A program made the position numbers and the translations under genes. Under the pieces are notes generated by a model. It did no database searches. It was not told where the DNA came from and saw nothing but the letters and a program-made list of their open reading frames with translations. DNA of 14,408 nt from Euryarchaeota archaeon UBA438 (GTDB taxonomy: Archaea > Thermoplasmatota > Poseidoniia > Poseidoniales > Thalassarchaeaceae), in contig DAQP01000010.1 of NCBI GenBank assembly GCA_002504435.1, positions 1 to 14,408 of the forward strand, read 5' to 3'. Shown piece by piece: positions 11,927 through 14,408 of the stretch (positions are counted from its first letter, which is position 1; each line of letters begins with the position of its first letter).

Positions 11927-14266
11927 TTGCTTCCCCTTCTAGGGCAACTCCTCCTGCTGATTGCCATCTGCGCTTCTCTTCACCACGTACTCAGGCCCGA
12001 AAAGTCAGCCGATCCATTCGTGAGAATGGTGACTGCAGCCTCTCAGGCATCACCATTCCTACTACTTGCCGTCGCATTCATTATCGATGCTGAGAACCTA
12101 GATCTCGTAGCTAGGTATGGGGGTTCAGAGCTTCCATTGTTGTATCGTATATCTGCCGTCTGGAGTAGCAGGTCAGGACCCCTTCTCTTGTGGGCGGGGA
12201 TAATGGGAATAGTCACGTTGTACATGTCCAGTAAGTTACGAGATACCCCTCTAGAGATCAGGATTATGCATGGTTGGACATCACTATTGCTAATCCTAGC
12301 GGCAATGCTGGAACCATTCGAGCCATCATCGAGTCCTATTGGAGGGGGACTGAACCCTCTTTTGCAAACTGACTTGATGGTAATCCATCCACCGATAGTT
12401 TTCGCCTTCTATTCACTATGCATTGCTACCTCCAGTGTGGCACTAGCTGGCTTCATGAGGAATGATGAGCCAATAGTGATTCACAACTCACAACTACACT
12501 GGGCGAGGGCTGGCTTCCTCGTCGGGACAATCGGGATAGGGCTAGGGGGGCTATGGGCATACACGGTTCTGGATTGGGGGGGCTACTGGGCTTGGGATCC
12601 AGTTGAGACCGGTTCTCTGCTCCCTTGGCTCGCATTACTGATTATTCTACATGCTAGGGCCAACACCAACAGCCTCGCCACTCACGTTTCTCCAGCTGTC
12701 GGGATGTTGGCTGGGGCACTCGCTTTCCATGCAACTCTGGTTACCAGGGCAAATGGAGTCTGGGCGTCAGTCCATGCATTCGTTTCTGACGGAGAGGGTT
12801 CCCTCCCACAGGACCCCTATCTCAGAGTTCTGGAGATTGTCGACTTTGATGCCGTTGGAGCGGAGATACTGGGCTACATGCTCTCTATCGTGTTCTTGTG
12901 CTACTACTCTGTTATGCACCTAAGAAGACATCAGGCTGAGTCACTGGCGAAATCGGGAAGAACAACCCTCATTGAATCAAACAGGAGTCTTTCAATGATC
13001 CTAGTATTTTCATTCGTTGCCGTGTCTCTTTGGATAGGTTCCGTGGCGACGTTATTGGTCGGCCTCTCGGCAATCATCCTCCTCGTTGAGGGAGACGCAC
13101 AGAAGCCACCAACGCATTGGGTAGCCTTGGGAGTAACTCTGATGCTATTTTCGAGCTGGACATGGAACTCCGAATGGTATCAGGCCTTTGCTGGGATGAT
13201 TCCATTCTTCGTCCCATGGATAATGACCGAGGAAGAGGAGGGGGAGTCATGGTGGATTTTCAACAGCGCTTCCTCGCGTACGCGCGCGGCCAAGAGCTTC
13301 CCTTGGTATGGGGGGTCAGCCTTCCTACTACTGACTTGGATGATTCTTACAGTCGAGATAGATGGAACTAGCCTAGAGGCACACGAGTTCTATGGAGCAC
13401 CCATTATCGGAATGCTAGCCCTCTCCCTGGCTGCATACTCATGGGGAAACTCGGTGGACACCAGAATTGGCAACTCACTACTGGCACTAGCCCTACTACT
13501 ATCGCTAGTTTTCGCGTACTTGGCAGACATGTTCAGCCTCCCGGGGGATCCTCACCTCCCAGTCACATCGTTCGCTACAAGAGGCGCTCTGTCCCTCTTC
13601 CTGCTCACACTCCTAGCATTCTCATTCCTGCCTGTACTAAGGCAGGCATCGAGTACTGCTTCATCTGCATACAAATCAATTTCCAAAGTGGGAAGGATTG
13701 GCCTCTCCCCCGCACGAACAAGATTACTGGCAAGCCATCTGGCCCACCTTGGAATTCTTCTGCTCCTAGTCGGCCACGTGATGACGACTACTCTAGTCGA
13801 CCGTTCGGACCCCTCCCACTTGGTCACTCTTGTGAAAGACGAACCTGTTAGGCACGGAGACTACGACTATATCCTGATCGAAACCATTGCCATAGACAAT
13901 CAAGATGAGGATTTCCGATTCGACGTTGGCGACGCATATCTCGGAGTGGTGGTTGAGATGCGAAAGGATGGAGATCTGATAGACACCCTTGAGCCGGGCA
14001 TTCTCAGATTCGGAGTCATGGGTAGGTCGGAGGTAGACAGGCACGTTGGTATGTTCGGAGACACAATACTGATCCTCGACGGTTTCCAGGTTCAGGACCT
14101 AATGCCTTCGATCTTCCTGAATGAAACTGGGGACATTGACAGGATACGCGTGACAGTTCACGAACTCCAGGGGAGCCATCTTGTTTGGGGAGGCTGGGTA
14201 ATTACAATAATAGCGGCCGGTCTAGCCTTTTTGTCCAGTGAGCGAAACCAATTGGAAGAGGAGTAA
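11927..14266 (+). CDS. ccmF: CcmF-type cytochrome c heme lyase subunit
   Basis: A large membrane protein of system I cytochrome c maturation, which transfers heme to apocytochrome c on the outer face of the membrane. The 779-aa product has about 14-15 hydrophobic segments. Family landmarks: NPLLQTDLMVIHPP (143-156), the tryptophan-rich heme-handling WWD block WGGYWAWDPVETGSLLPWL (217-235), VTRANGVWASVHAF (272-285) and HLAHLGILLLLVGH toward the C terminus. A soluble domain of about 110 residues precedes the last helix. It is longer than the usual roughly 650 aa. The start is a TTG at 11927 with GGTGA (11918-11922) 4 nt upstream, overlapping the end of the reductase gene; no in-frame ATG or GTG lies before the hydrophobic N terminus. 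Close spacing implies cotranscription with the reductase. Other ccm genes are not in the window. The call is firm; the exact start is less so. Confidence 0.92.
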   Translation: MLPLLGQLLLLIAICASLHHVLRPEKSADPFVRMVTAASQASPFLLLAVAFIIDAENLDLVARYGGSELPLLYRISAVWSSRSGPLLLWAGIMGIVTLYMSSKLRDTPLEIRIMHGWTSLLLILAAMLEPFEPSSSPIGGGLNPLLQTDLMVIHPPIVFAFYSLCIATSSVALAGFMRNDEPIVIHNSQLHWARAGFLVGTIGIGLGGLWAYTVLDWGGYWAWDPVETGSLLPWLALLIILHARANTNSLATHVSPAVGMLAGALAFHATLVTRANGVWASVHAFVSDGEGSLPQDPYLRVLEIVDFDAVGAEILGYMLSIVFLCYYSVMHLRRHQAESLAKSGRTTLIESNRSLSMILVFSFVAVSLWIGSVATLLVGLSAIILLVEGDAQKPPTHWVALGVTLMLFSSWTWNSEWYQAFAGMIPFFVPWIMTEEEEGESWWIFNSASSRTRAAKSFPWYGGSAFLLLTWMILTVEIDGTSLEAHEFYGAPIIGMLALSLAAYSWGNSVDTRIGNSLLALALLLSLVFAYLADMFSLPGDPHLPVTSFATRGALSLFLLTLLAFSFLPVLRQASSTASSAYKSISKVGRIGLSPARTRLLASHLAHLGILLLLVGHVMTTTLVDRSDPSHLVTLVKDEPVRHGDYDYILIETIAIDNQDEDFRFDVGDAYLGVVVEMRKDGDLIDTLEPGILRFGVMGRSEVDRHVGMFGDTILILDGFQVQDLMPSIFLNETGDIDRIRVTVHELQGSHLVWGGWVITIIAAGLAFLSSERNQLEEE

Positions 14267-14333
14267 CTGACTCAAACCCGCCTATGGTGCCACCGTTTGT
14301 ATGAAAAAGGGGAAGCGGGTCGGCCGGACGCCT

Positions 14334-14339
14334 AGGAGG
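14334..14339 (+). promoter_or_regulatory. Shine-Dalgarno AGGAGG of the gene at the right edge
   Basis: AGGAGG stands 7 nt before the ATG at 14347. It is the strongest ribosome-binding site in the window and supports that start. Confidence 0.75.
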
Positions 14340-14346
14340 CCCATTC

Positions 14347-14408
14347 ATGGATAGCGGTGCAATAGTCCACATTGACTACGACCTTTACGAAGGTGAAGCT
14401 GAGAGGCT
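14347..14408 (+). CDS. 5' end of a protein gene, possibly FKBP-type peptidyl-prolyl isomerase
   Basis: The frame runs from the ATG to the window edge, giving 20 full codons: MDSGAIVHIDYDLYEGEAER. A perfect AGGAGG lies 7 nt upstream. GAIVHIDYDLY resembles the first beta strand of archaeal SlyD-like FKBPs (GDxVxVDYxxx), in which the protein would act as a folding helper. Twenty residues are too few to confirm this. It begins 80 bp after the ccmF stop and is truncated by the window. Confidence 0.6.
   Translation, partial: MDSGAIVHIDYDLYEGEAER

Noticed and set aside
14276..14320. Inverted repeat ACCCGC / GCGGGT after ccmF, considered as a terminator
   Set aside because: Only six pairs with a 33-nt spacer and no following T-run; likely chance.
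1..14408. CRISPR arrays, transposases, integrases, attachment sites or tandem repeats
   Set aside because: None seen on reading; genes are of housekeeping type and composition is even, apart from the AT-rich gap near 1850-1975.

Overview
The window reads as a chromosomal segment of a marine planktonic euryarchaeon, most likely Marine Group II (Poseidoniales/Thalassoarchaea) or a close relative. Archaeal marker genes (deoxyhypusine synthase, geranylgeranyl reductase, an archaeal-style PRPP synthetase) sit beside genes of bacterial type (uvrB, an Hc1-like histone H1 gene, ccmF). Genes are densely packed and base composition is moderate. TATA-like elements and few strong Shine-Dalgarno sites also fit. 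The lineage is inferred from gene content; no 16S rRNA gene is present.

Layout. On the minus strand at the left are a PRC-barrel-like protein (1180-1782), tRNA-Ile(GAU) with an encoded CCA (1065-1142) and ribose-phosphate pyrophosphokinase (74-1003). A roughly 250-bp AT-rich divergent region (1783-2029) carries a TATA element for each direction and several symmetric repeats. It separates them from a plus-strand pair: a class-III PLP aminotransferase (2030-3574) and a reduced extended-SDR (sugar-nucleotide epimerase-like) protein (3583-4263). That pair converges, with 2 bp between stops, on a 58-aa Hc1-like histone H1 gene (4266-4442, minus), which is easily missed because of its size.

Next is a tightly coupled minus-strand operon transcribed ubiD-family decarboxylase (10598-8727), UbiA-family prenyltransferase (8727-7798), uvrB (7788-5515), deoxyhypusine synthase (5501-4506), possibly followed by the Hc1-like gene. 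The stop of ubiD overlaps the start of ubiA (TGATG), and the uvrB ribosome-binding site overlaps the ubiA stop. The UbiD/UbiA pair looks like the late decarboxylation and prenylation steps of menaquinone synthesis (MqnL/MqnP-like).

Divergent from this operon, on the plus strand, are a geranylgeranyl reductase (10693-11922) and a CcmF-type cytochrome c heme lyase (11927-14266). The window ends in the first 20 codons of another gene (14347 onward, possibly an FKBP-type prolyl isomerase). The right half therefore groups isoprenoid lipid saturation, quinone synthesis and cytochrome c maturation, a membrane/respiration theme with DNA repair and hypusination genes attached. The 94-bp gap between ubiD and the reductase contains two hairpins that share a strand and cannot form together, a candidate regulatory element.
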